Of a stretch of 64,000 nt of DNA, positions 41,683-50,781 are shown in pieces. Source of the DNA: Pseudomonas crudilactis (GTDB taxonomy: Bacteria > Pseudomonadota > Gammaproteobacteria > Pseudomonadales > Pseudomonadaceae); NCBI RefSeq assembly GCF_013433315.1, contig NZ_WXVV01000014.1, positions 115,462-179,461 on the forward strand, read 5' to 3'. How positions within the stretch are numbered: the stretch's first letter is position 1; the number at the start of each line of letters is the position of its first letter. A program made the position numbers and the translations under genes. The notes beneath the pieces were generated by a model. The model did no database searches and was not told the origin of the DNA. It was given only the letters and a program-made list of their open reading frames with translations.

Positions 41683-42351
41683 ATGAGCTTTCTTCGTCCC
41701 AAATTCATTACGTTCGACTGCTACGGTACGCTGACCAATTTCCACATGGGCACCATGACGCGCGAACTCTTCGCCGATCGCGTGCCAGCGGAGCAGATGG
41801 ACCAGTTCGTCAAGGATTTCTCGGCTTATCGCCTGGATCAGGTCATGGGCGACTGGATGCCTTACGACGAGATTCTCAAGACAGCACTGGCGCGTACCTG
41901 CAAGCGTTGGGGCGTCGAGTACCGCGACGAAGGTCAGCTGTACTACGACGCCGTGCCAACCTGGGGCCCACACGCGGATGTGCCGGCCGGCCTGTCGAAA
42001 ATTGCCGACAAGATCCCGCTGGTGATTTTTTCCAACGCCAGCGACAGTCAGATCATGTCCAACGTCGACAAACTCGGCGCGCCGTTTCACAAGGTCTTCA
42101 CCGCTGAACAGGCACAAGCCTACAAGCCACGCCTGGCGGCGTTCGAGTTCATGCTCGACAACCTTGGCTGCGGTCCGGAAGACATCTTGCATGTGTCCTC
42201 CAGCTTCCGTTACGACTTGATGCCGGCACACGATATGAAGATCAAGAACAAGGCCTTCGTCGCCCGTGGTCACGAAGTCCCGGGCAATGCGTTTTACGGC
42301 TATCAGCAGATCACTGACATCGGCGGGCTGCCGGCGCTGGTCGGTCTCTGA
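41683..42351 (+). CDS. HAD-superfamily hydrolase, haloacid dehalogenase type II-like
   Basis: A 222-residue HAD protein. The nucleophile Asp is in ITFDCYGTLTNF, motif II is in VIFSNASDSQ, the catalytic Lys in AYKPRLAAFEFM, and motif IV in HVSSSFRYDLMPA. In true L-2-haloacid dehalogenases the last motif reads SSN; the asparagine is a serine here, so dehalogenation is doubtful and a phosphatase or other acid hydrolase role is as likely. First gene of the 18-kb island, 44 bases before the FAD oxidase gene. A degenerate relative closes the island at 58516. Confidence 0.87.
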   Translation: MSFLRPKFITFDCYGTLTNFHMGTMTRELFADRVPAEQMDQFVKDFSAYRLDQVMGDWMPYDEILKTALARTCKRWGVEYRDEGQLYYDAVPTWGPHADVPAGLSKIADKIPLVIFSNASDSQIMSNVDKLGAPFHKVFTAEQAQAYKPRLAAFEFMLDNLGCGPEDILHVSSSFRYDLMPAHDMKIKNKAFVARGHEVPGNAFYGYQQITDIGGLPALVGL

Positions 42352-42395
42352 GTTGCATCGGCATCGGCATTTTTTCTGGCATAGGCGAATCAGAC

Positions 42396-43670
42396 ATGGG
42401 CAGTGAATCCTACTGGCTCGACACCGCGCCGGCCTTCACCGGTGGGCAACTCGGCGCATTGCCCGCGCAGGTCGATGTGGCCGTCGTGGGGGGTGGTTTC
42501 ACCGGGTTGGCGGCGGCCCGCGCCTTGGCGCTAAAGGGTGCCAGTGTGGTGGTGCTCGAAGCCGGGCGAGTGATCGGCGAAGCCTCGGGGCGTAACGGTG
42601 GGCAATGCAACACCGGAGTGGCTCAGGATTACGCCGGCCTCAGTGCCAGCCTCGGTGCGGACAAGGCGCGCGCCTATTACCAGGCGTATGAGCGAGCAGT
42701 GCAAAGTGTTGTTTCGCTGGTAGAGCAGGAGCAGATCGCCTGCGACCTGATCCGCAACGGCAAGCTGAAACTGGCCGCCAAACCCATGCACTACGAAGGC
42801 CTGGCACGCACTTGTGAGCTGATTCGTCGTGAGGTCGATGCCGATGTCGAGTTGTTGTCCGCCGAGCAGACCCGCGCTGAAGTGAATTCGGCACAGTTTC
42901 ACGGCGCTCTGCTGCAACGCAACGGCGTGCAAATGCACGTCGGCCGCTTCGGCGTCGGTCTGGCCGAAGCGGCGGCGCGGCACGGTGCGCTGATCCATCA
43001 AGGCACTTCGGTGCTGGACTGGAAGGCCAAGGCCGGCGGCTATCAGGTCAATACCAGCAAGGGTTCGCTGCACGCCGGGCAGGTGCTGCTCGCCACTGGC
43101 GCTTGTCAACACGGCGGCTTGAGCTGGTATCGGCGGCGCATCGTTCCGGTCGGCAGTTTCGTCATCGCTACCGAGGTATTGCCAGACGCGTTGATCGACC
43201 AATTGCTGCCGTGTCGTCGTGCCTATGTCACCAGCCGCATGATCGGTAACTACTTTCGCCTGACCCCGGACAACCGTCTGCTGTTTGGCGGCCGCGCGCG
43301 GTTCGCCATGTCCGACAGCGTCAACGACGCCAAGAGCGGCAAGGTTCTGCAAGCCGCCATGGTGCAGATGTTCCCGCAATTGGCCAAGGTCAAGATCGAC
43401 TACTGCTGGGGCGGACTGGTCGACATGACCTCCGATCGGCTACCTCGGGCCGGTCAGCATGGCGGGGTTTTTCACTCCATGGGTTACAGCGGCCACGGTG
43501 TACAGATGTCGGTACACATGGGCCAGGTCATGGCCGAGGTGATGGCGGGTAACGCCGAGGCCAATCCGTGGCGCGAACTTGAATGGCCAGCCATTCCCGG
43601 GCATTTCGGCAAGCCATGGTTTTTGCCGTTCGTGGGCGCGTATTACCGCTTTCAGGATTATCTGCATTGA
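42396..43670 (+). CDS. FAD-dependent amine oxidase of the DAO/PuuB type
   Basis: A 424-residue flavoprotein. The N-terminal dinucleotide fold VAVVGGGFTGLAAARALA is followed by the glycine/asparagine-rich GEASGRNGGQCNTG loop typical of PuuB/OrdL (gamma-glutamylputrescine oxidase) proteins. The C-terminal FAD contact is MGYSGHGVQMS. It probably oxidises a C-N bond of an amine or N-alkyl amino acid, giving an aldehyde or keto acid. Position between HAD and the ABC binding protein suggests a shared operon. Confidence 0.9.
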   Translation: MGSESYWLDTAPAFTGGQLGALPAQVDVAVVGGGFTGLAAARALALKGASVVVLEAGRVIGEASGRNGGQCNTGVAQDYAGLSASLGADKARAYYQAYERAVQSVVSLVEQEQIACDLIRNGKLKLAAKPMHYEGLARTCELIRREVDADVELLSAEQTRAEVNSAQFHGALLQRNGVQMHVGRFGVGLAEAAARHGALIHQGTSVLDWKAKAGGYQVNTSKGSLHAGQVLLATGACQHGGLSWYRRRIVPVGSFVIATEVLPDALIDQLLPCRRAYVTSRMIGNYFRLTPDNRLLFGGRARFAMSDSVNDAKSGKVLQAAMVQMFPQLAKVKIDYCWGGLVDMTSDRLPRAGQHGGVFHSMGYSGHGVQMSVHMGQVMAEVMAGNAEANPWRELEWPAIPGHFGKPWFLPFVGAYYRFQDYLH

Positions 43671-43763
43671 GTTGCTGTTGTGGCGTCACCGTCGTTTGCG
43701 TTTCAGGACGTTCCGGTCAACCGGAACACTCGAGCCTTCTCATCTTCGACAGGTAGCACTGAT

Positions 43764-45401
43764 ATGACTGACAACAAGAACGACTCACCCCTGATCTCCG
43801 GCGAAGAAAGCCTGCGGGTTTTCGAGGGCCTCAATCGTGGCATGTCACGCCGTCATGCCCTGCAAATGCTCGGTGTCGCGGGGGTTGCCGCGGCGGGCGC
43901 CGGCAGCCTGTTTGGCGCCGCCGGCAAGCTGTTCGCCGATGAGGCGGCAACACCGGGCACAGGCAAGCCGGGCGGGCGCATTCGTGTCGCCGGGATGTCC
44001 AGTTCCACGGCGGACACCCTCGACCCGGCCAAAGGCGCGTTGTCCACCGACTATGTGCGCCACTACATGTTCTACAACGGCCTGACCCGATTCGACTCGC
44101 ATCTGGTGCCGCAACTGGAACTGGCCGAGCGCATCGACAACACCGACGCCACCGTGTGGACCATCACCCTGCGCAAAGACGTGACCTTCCACAACGGCAA
44201 GACCCTGAGCGCCGCCGACGTGGTGTTTTCGTTGTCGCGACACAAGGACCCGCTCACCGGTTCGAAAGTCATGCCGCTGATGGAGCAGTTCGTCGAGATC
44301 AAGGCTACCGGCACTAACGAAGTACAGATCCGCCTGAGCGCACCCAACGCGGAGCTGCCGTCGATTCTCGCGGTGTCGCACTTGCTGATCGTTCCCGAAG
44401 GCACCACCGACTTCAATCAGGGCATCGGCACCGGGCCGTTCAAGGTCAAGGAATTCAAACCGGGCGTGCGTTCGGTGGCTGCGCGCAACACCGGTTACTG
44501 GAAACCAGGCCTGCCGTACCTCGACGAAATCGAGTTCATCGCCATTGGTGACGAACCGTCGCGGGTCAACGCGCTGCTTTCCGGCGACGTACACATGATC
44601 AATGAGGTCAATCCGCGTTCTACTACCCGGATCAAGGCCAGTGCCAAGCATCGGGTCGTTGATGCGCCGTCGGGCAACTACACTGATTTGATCATTCGTC
44701 AGGATCAGATGCCCGGCAAAAGCGCCGAATTCACCCAGGCGATGAAGTATCTGCTCGACCGCGAGCAGGTCAAATCGGCGGTGTTCCGTGGCTTTGCCGT
44801 GGTCGGCAACGACCATCCGATTGCGCCGGGTTCGCGCTATTACAACGCCGACCTGCCACAAACCGTCTATGACCCGGAAAAAGCGCGGTTCCTGCTGAAG
44901 AAAGCCGGGATGGAAAACATCAGCATGCCGCTGGTCGCATCGCCGGCCGCCACCGGTTCAGTGGATATCGCGGTGCTGTTGCAGCAATCGGCGAAACAGG
45001 CCGGGCTGAAACTCGACGTCAACCGTCTGCCGAGCGACGGCTATTGGTCCAACCACTGGATGAAGCACCCGCTGAGCTTCGGCAACATCAACCCGCGGCC
45101 GAACGCCGACGTGATGTTCTCGCAGTTCTTCCAGTCGAAAGCGCCGTGGAACGAGTCCGGTTGGCAGAACGATCAGTTCGACCAATTGCTGATGCTCGCC
45201 CGCGCCGAAACCGACGACGCCAAGCGCAGCAAGATGTATGCCGATATGCAAACGCTGGTGCACGACCACAGCGGCATCGGCGTGCCGGTGTTCATCAGCA
45301 ACATCGATGGCGTTGACCAGCGCATCAAAGGCTACAGCAGCAATCCGCTGGGCGGCTTCATGGGTTACATGTTCGCCGAGCAGGTCTGGCTGGACGCTTG
45401 A
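43764..45401 (+). CDS. ABC transporter substrate-binding protein, family 5, Tat-exported
   Basis: A 545-residue periplasmic solute-binding protein of the oligopeptide/nickel/opine family (SBP_bac_5). The N-terminus carries a twin-arginine motif, MSRRHALQML, then a hydrophobic Ala/Gly stretch and LFADEA near the cleavage site, so it is predicted to be exported folded by Tat. The conserved TWTITLRKDVTFHNGK-like block appears as VWTITLRKDVTFHNGKTL. I start at MTDNKNDS (43764); the frame upstream lacks a ribosome site. It supplies the substrate to the permeases that follow. Confidence 0.92.
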   Translation: MTDNKNDSPLISGEESLRVFEGLNRGMSRRHALQMLGVAGVAAAGAGSLFGAAGKLFADEAATPGTGKPGGRIRVAGMSSSTADTLDPAKGALSTDYVRHYMFYNGLTRFDSHLVPQLELAERIDNTDATVWTITLRKDVTFHNGKTLSAADVVFSLSRHKDPLTGSKVMPLMEQFVEIKATGTNEVQIRLSAPNAELPSILAVSHLLIVPEGTTDFNQGIGTGPFKVKEFKPGVRSVAARNTGYWKPGLPYLDEIEFIAIGDEPSRVNALLSGDVHMINEVNPRSTTRIKASAKHRVVDAPSGNYTDLIIRQDQMPGKSAEFTQAMKYLLDREQVKSAVFRGFAVVGNDHPIAPGSRYYNADLPQTVYDPEKARFLLKKAGMENISMPLVASPAATGSVDIAVLLQQSAKQAGLKLDVNRLPSDGYWSNHWMKHPLSFGNINPRPNADVMFSQFFQSKAPWNESGWQNDQFDQLLMLARAETDDAKRSKMYADMQTLVHDHSGIGVPVFISNIDGVDQRIKGYSSNPLGGFMGYMFAEQVWLDA

Positions 45402-45446
45402 TAAGCCGTCGGTTTGAGCGGCAGTAACAGTGCAGGAGGACAGGCG

Positions 45447-46403
45447 ATGAACAGCAACACCTTGTGGTTGATCGGCAGGCGCATGGGCGCCGCGATCGTG
45501 ACGTTGTTGATTGTGTCCATGGTCGTGTTCGCGATCACGGCGGTATTGCCGGGCGACGCCGCGCAACAATCGCTCGGGCAGTTCGCCACGCCGGAGCAGG
45601 TCGCGGCGTTGCGCCTGAAACTGGGACTCGATCAGCCCGGCGTGTTGCGCTACTTGCACTGGCTGATGAACTTGCTCAGCGGCGACATGGGCCTGTCGGT
45701 TTCCAACGCCATGCCGGTGGGTGAGTTGATGGCCGGGCGCGTCCCTAACACCTTGATGCTGGCCGGCGCTACCGCATTAATTTCGGTACCGGTGGCGCTG
45801 ATTCTGGGCATCGGTTCGGCGATGGGAAGGGGCGGGCGGCTCGACAGCCTGCTGAGCTTTTTCACCCTGGCCATGGTCGCCGTTCCGGAGTTTCTGGTGG
45901 CGACCCTGGCGGTGCTGATCTTCGCGGTAAATCTGGGTTGGTTATCGGCGCTGTCCTATGCCAGCGACATCACTTCACCGTGGCAATTCATGCGCACTTA
46001 CGCGTTGCCGGTGATGACCCTGTGTTGCGTGATCGTCGCGCAAATGGCCCGCATGACCCGCGCAGCGGTGATCGATCAACTCGACAGTCCTTACGTGGAA
46101 ATGGCTCGGCTCAAAGGGGTCAGCCCGATCCGTATCGTACTGCGGCACGCCTTGCCCAACGCGATCGGGCCGATTGCCAACGCCATCGCCCTGAGCCTTT
46201 CCTACCTGCTGGGCGGGGTGGTCATCGTCGAGACCATCTTCAACTATCCCGGTATCGCCAGCCTGATGGTCGATGCCGTGACCAACCGTGACATGGCACT
46301 GGTTCAGGCCTGCACCATGTTGTTCTGTACCGCGTACCTGGGGCTGGTGCTGCTCGCCGACCTGTGCGCCATTCTGTCCAACCCGAGGCTGAGAAACCAA
46401 TGA
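45447..46403 (+). CDS. ABC transporter permease, DppB-type
   Basis: A 318-residue inner-membrane permease with six predicted helices. The N-terminal TAVLPGDAAQQSLGQFATPEQVAALR segment is typical of DppB/OppB, and the cytoplasmic EMARLKGVSPIRIVLRHALPNA is the EAA loop contacting the ATPase. AGGAGGA lies six bases before the ATG at 45447. Its stop overlaps the next start (ATGA). Confidence 0.92.
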   Translation: MNSNTLWLIGRRMGAAIVTLLIVSMVVFAITAVLPGDAAQQSLGQFATPEQVAALRLKLGLDQPGVLRYLHWLMNLLSGDMGLSVSNAMPVGELMAGRVPNTLMLAGATALISVPVALILGIGSAMGRGGRLDSLLSFFTLAMVAVPEFLVATLAVLIFAVNLGWLSALSYASDITSPWQFMRTYALPVMTLCCVIVAQMARMTRAAVIDQLDSPYVEMARLKGVSPIRIVLRHALPNAIGPIANAIALSLSYLLGGVVIVETIFNYPGIASLMVDAVTNRDMALVQACTMLFCTAYLGLVLLADLCAILSNPRLRNQ

Positions 46404-47275
46404 ACAATCTCATTGTGAAATCGACGCCTTCAGCGCCCGACCTGTCGGTGGGCAAGGTGTCCCATGGCCCGGCCTGGCTGGGTCTGATCGGTGCTGCGAT
46501 GTGCCTTCTGTGGTTGCTGGTGGCAATGTTCGGCCCGTGGTTGGCACCCCATCCGGTGGGCGAAGTGGTGTCGGACAATGTCTTTGACAGCATCAGTGCC
46601 CTGTACCCGTTCGGCACGGATTATCTGGGCCGTGACATGCTCAGCCGCGTGCTCGTCGGCGCCCGCTTCACGGTGGGCCTGGCGTTGATTGCTGCGATAT
46701 TGGCGAGTGGCCTGGGCACCAGTTGCGCGCTGCTGTCGGTGGTGTCGCCAAAATGGCTGGACGAAGTGATCAGTCGCCTGATGGACGCGTTCATCTCGAT
46801 CCCGAGCAAGATGCTCGCGCTGATCATGGTCTCGGCGTTTGGTTCGTCGGTGATGTTGCTGGTATGCACCGCCGTGCTGAGCTTCGCTCCTGGGGCCTTT
46901 CGCATTGCCCGCAGCATGGCAGTGAACATCGAGGCTTTGGAGTACGTACAAGTAGCGCGTACCCGTGGCGAGCGGCGCCTGTACATTGCCTGTGTGGAAA
47001 TCCTGCCGAACATGCTCAACCCGGTGCTGACCGATCTGGGCCTGCGCTTCGGCTTTATTGTGTTGCTGCTCAGTGGCATGAGCTTTCTGGGCCTGGGCGT
47101 GCAGCCGCCCGACGCCGACCTTGGCTCGCTGGTGCGCGAAAATATCGGCGGACTCAATCAGGGCGCGCCGGCCATCGTCATTCCGGCACTGGCGATCGGC
47201 ACCCTGACCATTGGCGTGAATCTGTTTATCGACAGGCTGTCGTCTCGCCGCAGTCGCCGTTCGGGAGGTCATTGA
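46400..47275 (+). CDS. ABC transporter permease, DppC-type
   Basis: A 291-residue second permease. After a first helix (GLIGAAMCLLWLLVAMFGPWL) comes the family signature FGTDYLGRDMLSRVLVGAR. The EAA loop is EYVQVARTRGERRLYIACVEILPN. It starts within the upstream gene's stop (ATGA), so the two subunits are made in equal amounts; the ATPase gene begins one base after its stop. Confidence 0.92.
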   Translation: MNNLIVKSTPSAPDLSVGKVSHGPAWLGLIGAAMCLLWLLVAMFGPWLAPHPVGEVVSDNVFDSISALYPFGTDYLGRDMLSRVLVGARFTVGLALIAAILASGLGTSCALLSVVSPKWLDEVISRLMDAFISIPSKMLALIMVSAFGSSVMLLVCTAVLSFAPGAFRIARSMAVNIEALEYVQVARTRGERRLYIACVEILPNMLNPVLTDLGLRFGFIVLLLSGMSFLGLGVQPPDADLGSLVRENIGGLNQGAPAIVIPALAIGTLTIGVNLFIDRLSSRRSRRSGGH

Positions 47276-47276
47276 A

Positions 47277-49118
47277 ATGAGCCAATTGATTCGAGTCGAA
47301 GACCTGCGGGTGGTCGCGTGTGGCGAGCGCGGTGAAAGCGAAATCGTCAAAGGTGTGAGTTTCGCCCTGGAAAAAGGCGAAGTATTGGCGCTGATCGGTG
47401 AGTCCGGCTCTGGCAAAACCACCATCGCCCTGGCCTTGCTCGGGTACGCCCGGCGTGGCTGCCGGTTGTCCGGCGGGGTGGTGCAGGTCGGTGAGCACGA
47501 CATGCGGGCCCTCAGCGAAAAAGAACTGCAGAAACTGCGCGGCAATCGTGTGTCGTACATCGCGCAAAGCGCGGCGGCGGCGTTCAATCCGGCAAAAAGG
47601 TTGCTCGATCAAGTGGTGGAGGGCGCGCTGATTCACGGTTTGGGCACCCGTGCGGTGCTCGAGGCCAAAGCCATCGCGTTGTTTCGCGACCTCGCATTAC
47701 CGAACCCTGAGCGCATCGGCCAACGTTATCCGCATCAGGTGTCGGGCGGGCAATTGCAACGGGTGATGGCGGCGATGGCGCTGATCAGCGATCCGCTGCT
47801 GGTGGTCCTCGATGAACCGACTACCGCCCTCGATGTGACCACCCAGATCGACGTGTTGCGTGCCTTTAAACGGGTGGTTCGCGAACGTGGTGCGACCGCT
47901 GTCTACGTGTCCCACGATCTGGCGGTGGTGGCGCAAATGGCTGATCAGATTGTGGTGCTCAATGGCGGCCAGATATTCGAACAGAGCGCTACCGCGCCGT
48001 TGTTGAAGGGGCCGTCCCATGAATACACCCGCAGCCTGTTGGCCGCCGCGCGCCCGGACACTTCGATCCGGCCACCCTGCGGCATTGCTGAAGAACAACC
48101 GCTGCTGACCATCAAAGGCCTGACCGCAGGCTACGGCAACAAGAACACGCACGGCATGCCGGCGATCCGCGTACTGGAAGACATCGATCTGACCGTGCGT
48201 CGCGGGCAGGCCATCGGCGTGATCGGTGAGTCCGGTTCCGGCAAGTCGACGCTGGCGCGGGTGGTGGCGGGGTTGCTGTGTCCGGCGCTGGGCGGGTTGA
48301 CCTTCGATGGTCAGCCACTCGGCGGCTGCCTGTCCGAGCGTACCGATGAGCAGTTCCGACGGATACAGATGGTCTTTCAAAATGCCGATACCGCGCTTAA
48401 CCCGATGCACAGTGTCAGCACCATCCTCGGTCGGCCGCTGAAAATGTATTTCGGCCTCAAGGGCGCGGCGTTGCACGAACGAATCGGCGAACTGCTCGAT
48501 CTGGTGCGTTTGCCCCGAACCCTGGCCGAACGTCGGCCGAATGAACTGTCCGGCGGGCAAAAACAACGGGTCAACCTGGCGCGTGCGCTGGCGGCAAAAC
48601 CGGACTTGATCCTGTGCGATGAAGTGACCTCGGCACTGGACACGGTGGTGGGTGCGGCGATTCTCGAACTGTTGCGCGATCTGCGTCAGGAACTGGGCGT
48701 TTCGTACCTGTTTATCAGTCACGACATCTCCACCGTGCGCGCGCTGTGCGATGACATTGTGGTGATGTACAGCGGTCACAAAGTTCAGGCCGGAACGCGT
48801 CAGGCGTTTGCCCAGCCGCCGTTTCACCCCTACACCGACTTGTTGATTCATTCTGTCCCGGAACTGCGCCAGGGCTGGCTGGAGAACTGCGGCACGACGT
48901 GTGGCGAACTGCCGCCGGTGGGGGCCCGATCCGACGAACCGGAACTGTGTACGTTCTTGAACCGCTGTCCGGTGCGGGTCGATGGCCTGTGCAATCGCAG
49001 CGCGCCGCCGCGTCACAGCATTGACGGCGGCAGTGAAATTCTCTGTCACCACGACAGCGTCGAACTGCTGAAAACCCAGCGCGATGTCATCAATCTGAGT
49101 CAGGGAGCCTATGCATGA
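47277..49118 (+). CDS. Fused dual ABC ATPase (DppD-DppF-like)
   Basis: A 613-residue protein with two complete nucleotide-binding domains. Walker A motifs are GESGSGKTTIAL (about residue 40) and GESGSGKSTLAR (about 317); signature motifs are VSGGQLQRV and LSGGQKQRV; Walker B motifs are LLVVLDEPTTALD and LILCDEVTSALD. The C-terminal oligopeptide-transporter extension carries a cysteine group (CTFLNRCPVRVDGLCN) seen in DppF/OppF proteins. One polypeptide replaces the usual two ATPases. GGGAGG is nine bases upstream, and its end overlaps the next gene by four bases. Confidence 0.93.
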   Translation: MSQLIRVEDLRVVACGERGESEIVKGVSFALEKGEVLALIGESGSGKTTIALALLGYARRGCRLSGGVVQVGEHDMRALSEKELQKLRGNRVSYIAQSAAAAFNPAKRLLDQVVEGALIHGLGTRAVLEAKAIALFRDLALPNPERIGQRYPHQVSGGQLQRVMAAMALISDPLLVVLDEPTTALDVTTQIDVLRAFKRVVRERGATAVYVSHDLAVVAQMADQIVVLNGGQIFEQSATAPLLKGPSHEYTRSLLAAARPDTSIRPPCGIAEEQPLLTIKGLTAGYGNKNTHGMPAIRVLEDIDLTVRRGQAIGVIGESGSGKSTLARVVAGLLCPALGGLTFDGQPLGGCLSERTDEQFRRIQMVFQNADTALNPMHSVSTILGRPLKMYFGLKGAALHERIGELLDLVRLPRTLAERRPNELSGGQKQRVNLARALAAKPDLILCDEVTSALDTVVGAAILELLRDLRQELGVSYLFISHDISTVRALCDDIVVMYSGHKVQAGTRQAFAQPPFHPYTDLLIHSVPELRQGWLENCGTTCGELPPVGARSDEPELCTFLNRCPVRVDGLCNRSAPPRHSIDGGSEILCHHDSVELLKTQRDVINLSQGAYA

Positions 49119-49423
49119 GCGGGCGTTTTGTAAGGCTGGCCGAACAGGGGCGACCTAGTGTCAACCTGACGGTGGATGGTGCACAGGTGCAAGCGTTGCA
49201 GGGTGACACGTTGATGGTTGCCTTACTGACTCACGGCAATGCCTTGCGTCAATCGGAGTTTGATTCAGGTCGACGCGCCGGGTTTTGCCTGATGGGCGCC
49301 TGCCAGGATTGCTGGGTCTGGACGCGCAGCGGCGAGCGTTTGCGCGCCTGTTCCAATGAAGTGCGTGAAGGCCTGGACATTGTCACCACACAACCGGAGG
49401 CAAAATGGCCATTGCACGCATAG
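49115..49423 (+). CDS. [2Fe-2S] small subunit of a three-component FAD dehydrogenase (HcnA/opine-oxidase type)
   Basis: A 102-residue ferredoxin-like protein. The cluster cysteines are in FCLMGACQDCWVW (C-x4-C-x2-C) and in LRACSNEV, the plant-type pattern found in HcnA and in the gamma subunits of opine oxidase and D-hydroxyproline dehydrogenase. It passes electrons between the two flavin subunits encoded next. Start ATGA overlaps the ATPase stop; its end overlaps the following gene by 19 bases, so all are tightly coupled. Confidence 0.88.
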   Translation: MSGRFVRLAEQGRPSVNLTVDGAQVQALQGDTLMVALLTHGNALRQSEFDSGRRAGFCLMGACQDCWVWTRSGERLRACSNEVREGLDIVTTQPEAKWPLHA

Positions 49424-50781
49424 TCATTGTCGGCGCCGGGCCGGCGGGCATTCGTTGCGCCGAAACGCTGGTGGCGGCCGGTTTCAAACCGACGCTGATC
49501 GATGAAAATCGCCGCGACGGCGGACAAATCTATCGTCGCCAGCCCGAGGGTTTCACCCGCGACTACGCCACGCTGTACGGCAGCGAAGCGCATAAGGCGC
49601 AAGACCTGCATGAGAGCTTTGATCGCTTGCGCGAGCGGATCGACTATCGCCCGGACACCCTGGTGTGGAATCTCACGCCGGGACAATTGTGCTGCGTCAG
49701 TCAGAGCCGGCACTCGACGCTGGATTACGACGCGTTGCTGCTCTGCACGGGGGCCACTGACCGGCTGATGCCGATCGAAGGCTGGCAACTGGCGGGCACT
49801 TACAGCCTTGGTGGGGCGCAGATTGCGCTCAAGTCGCAAGCGGTGTCGATTGGTCACAGCGTTGTGTTCATGGGCAGCGGGCCGTTGCTGTATCTGGTGG
49901 CCAGTCAGTATGTGAAAGCCGGGGCGACGGTGGCCGCGGTGCTGGACACCTCGCCGCTGCACAAGCGTATCGGCGCACTGCCGAAATTGCTCGCGCGCCC
50001 CGGCGTGCTGTTGACCGGGATGAAATTGTTGGCGCAGTTGTATCGGGCAAAGATACCGGTGCATCTCGGCGTCGAGCCGTTGCAGGTCCTGGGTGATGCA
50101 GCCAGCGGTGTCAGCGGCGTGCGGATACGCACCGGTAAAGGTGAAACGCTGAGTCTGGATTGCGACGCCGTGGCGTTGGGTTATCACTTGCGTCCGGAAA
50201 CTCAGCTGGCGGATCTGGCGGGATGCCGGATGGCGTTTGACCAGGCGTCCGGCCAGTGGTGGCTGGCGGTCGACGAAGCAGGGCGCACGTCGGTCAGCGG
50301 TGTCTACGCTGCCGGCGACGGCGCGAAAATTCGCGGTGCCGATGCGGCTGAGCACGCCGGGCGACTGGTGGCCATGGCCTTGCTGGAAGATTTGAACCAA
50401 CCGGTAAACGCCGGTCTGCGTGAGCAACAACGGCAGGCGCTGATGGTGATGGATCAGTTTCGTCTTGGCCTGGCGCAAGCCTTTCCCTGGCCTGCGCAGC
50501 AAGCCGCGGCGTTGCCGGACGCTGCCATTGTCTGTCGGTGCGAAATGATCAGCGCCGGTGAGCTGCGCCGCACTGTCAGCGAGAAGGGCGCCTGTGAGGT
50601 CAACCGTGCCAAAGCGTTCAGCCGGGTCGGCATGGGCCGCTGTCAGGGTCGTTATTGTTCCCAGGCCGGGGCCGAAGTGATCGCGGCAGCGGCGGGTGTG
50701 AGCGTGCAGCAGGTTGGTCGACAACGCGGCCAGGCGCCGGTCAAACCGCTTTCGATGTTCACCGAGGAGGTGTCGCCATGA
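49405..50781 (+). CDS. FAD/NAD(P)-binding subunit with BFD-type [2Fe-2S] domain (HcnB/OoxA-like)
   Basis: A 458-residue pyridine-nucleotide-disulfide-oxidoreductase-fold subunit. The first FAD motif is IVIVGAGPAGIRCAETL; the second dinucleotide fold is near VVFMGSGPLLYLVASQY. The C-terminal BFD-like domain has CRC (IVCRCEM) and GMGRCQGRYC, the four ligands of a [2Fe-2S] cluster. This is the alpha subunit of opine-oxidase/hydroxyproline-dehydrogenase/cyanide-synthase-type complexes. GGAGG is four to five bases before the ATG. It overlaps the next gene by ATGA. Confidence 0.9.
   Translation: MAIARIVIVGAGPAGIRCAETLVAAGFKPTLIDENRRDGGQIYRRQPEGFTRDYATLYGSEAHKAQDLHESFDRLRERIDYRPDTLVWNLTPGQLCCVSQSRHSTLDYDALLLCTGATDRLMPIEGWQLAGTYSLGGAQIALKSQAVSIGHSVVFMGSGPLLYLVASQYVKAGATVAAVLDTSPLHKRIGALPKLLARPGVLLTGMKLLAQLYRAKIPVHLGVEPLQVLGDAASGVSGVRIRTGKGETLSLDCDAVALGYHLRPETQLADLAGCRMAFDQASGQWWLAVDEAGRTSVSGVYAAGDGAKIRGADAAEHAGRLVAMALLEDLNQPVNAGLREQQRQALMVMDQFRLGLAQAFPWPAQQAAALPDAAIVCRCEMISAGELRRTVSEKGACEVNRAKAFSRVGMGRCQGRYCSQAGAEVIAAAAGVSVQQVGRQRGQAPVKPLSMFTEEVSP

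Noticed and set aside
41683..42351. True L-2-haloacid dehalogenase
   Set aside because: The active-site asparagine of the SSN motif is a serine, and no halogenated-compound genes are nearby; I keep only the HAD family name.
47697..49052. 451-codon antisense frame within the ABC ATPase gene, with similar ones at 1202-2101, 4597-5355, 33144-34346 and 53176-54744
   Set aside because: All are antisense to genes with clear domain motifs and are explained by high GC suppressing stop codons.
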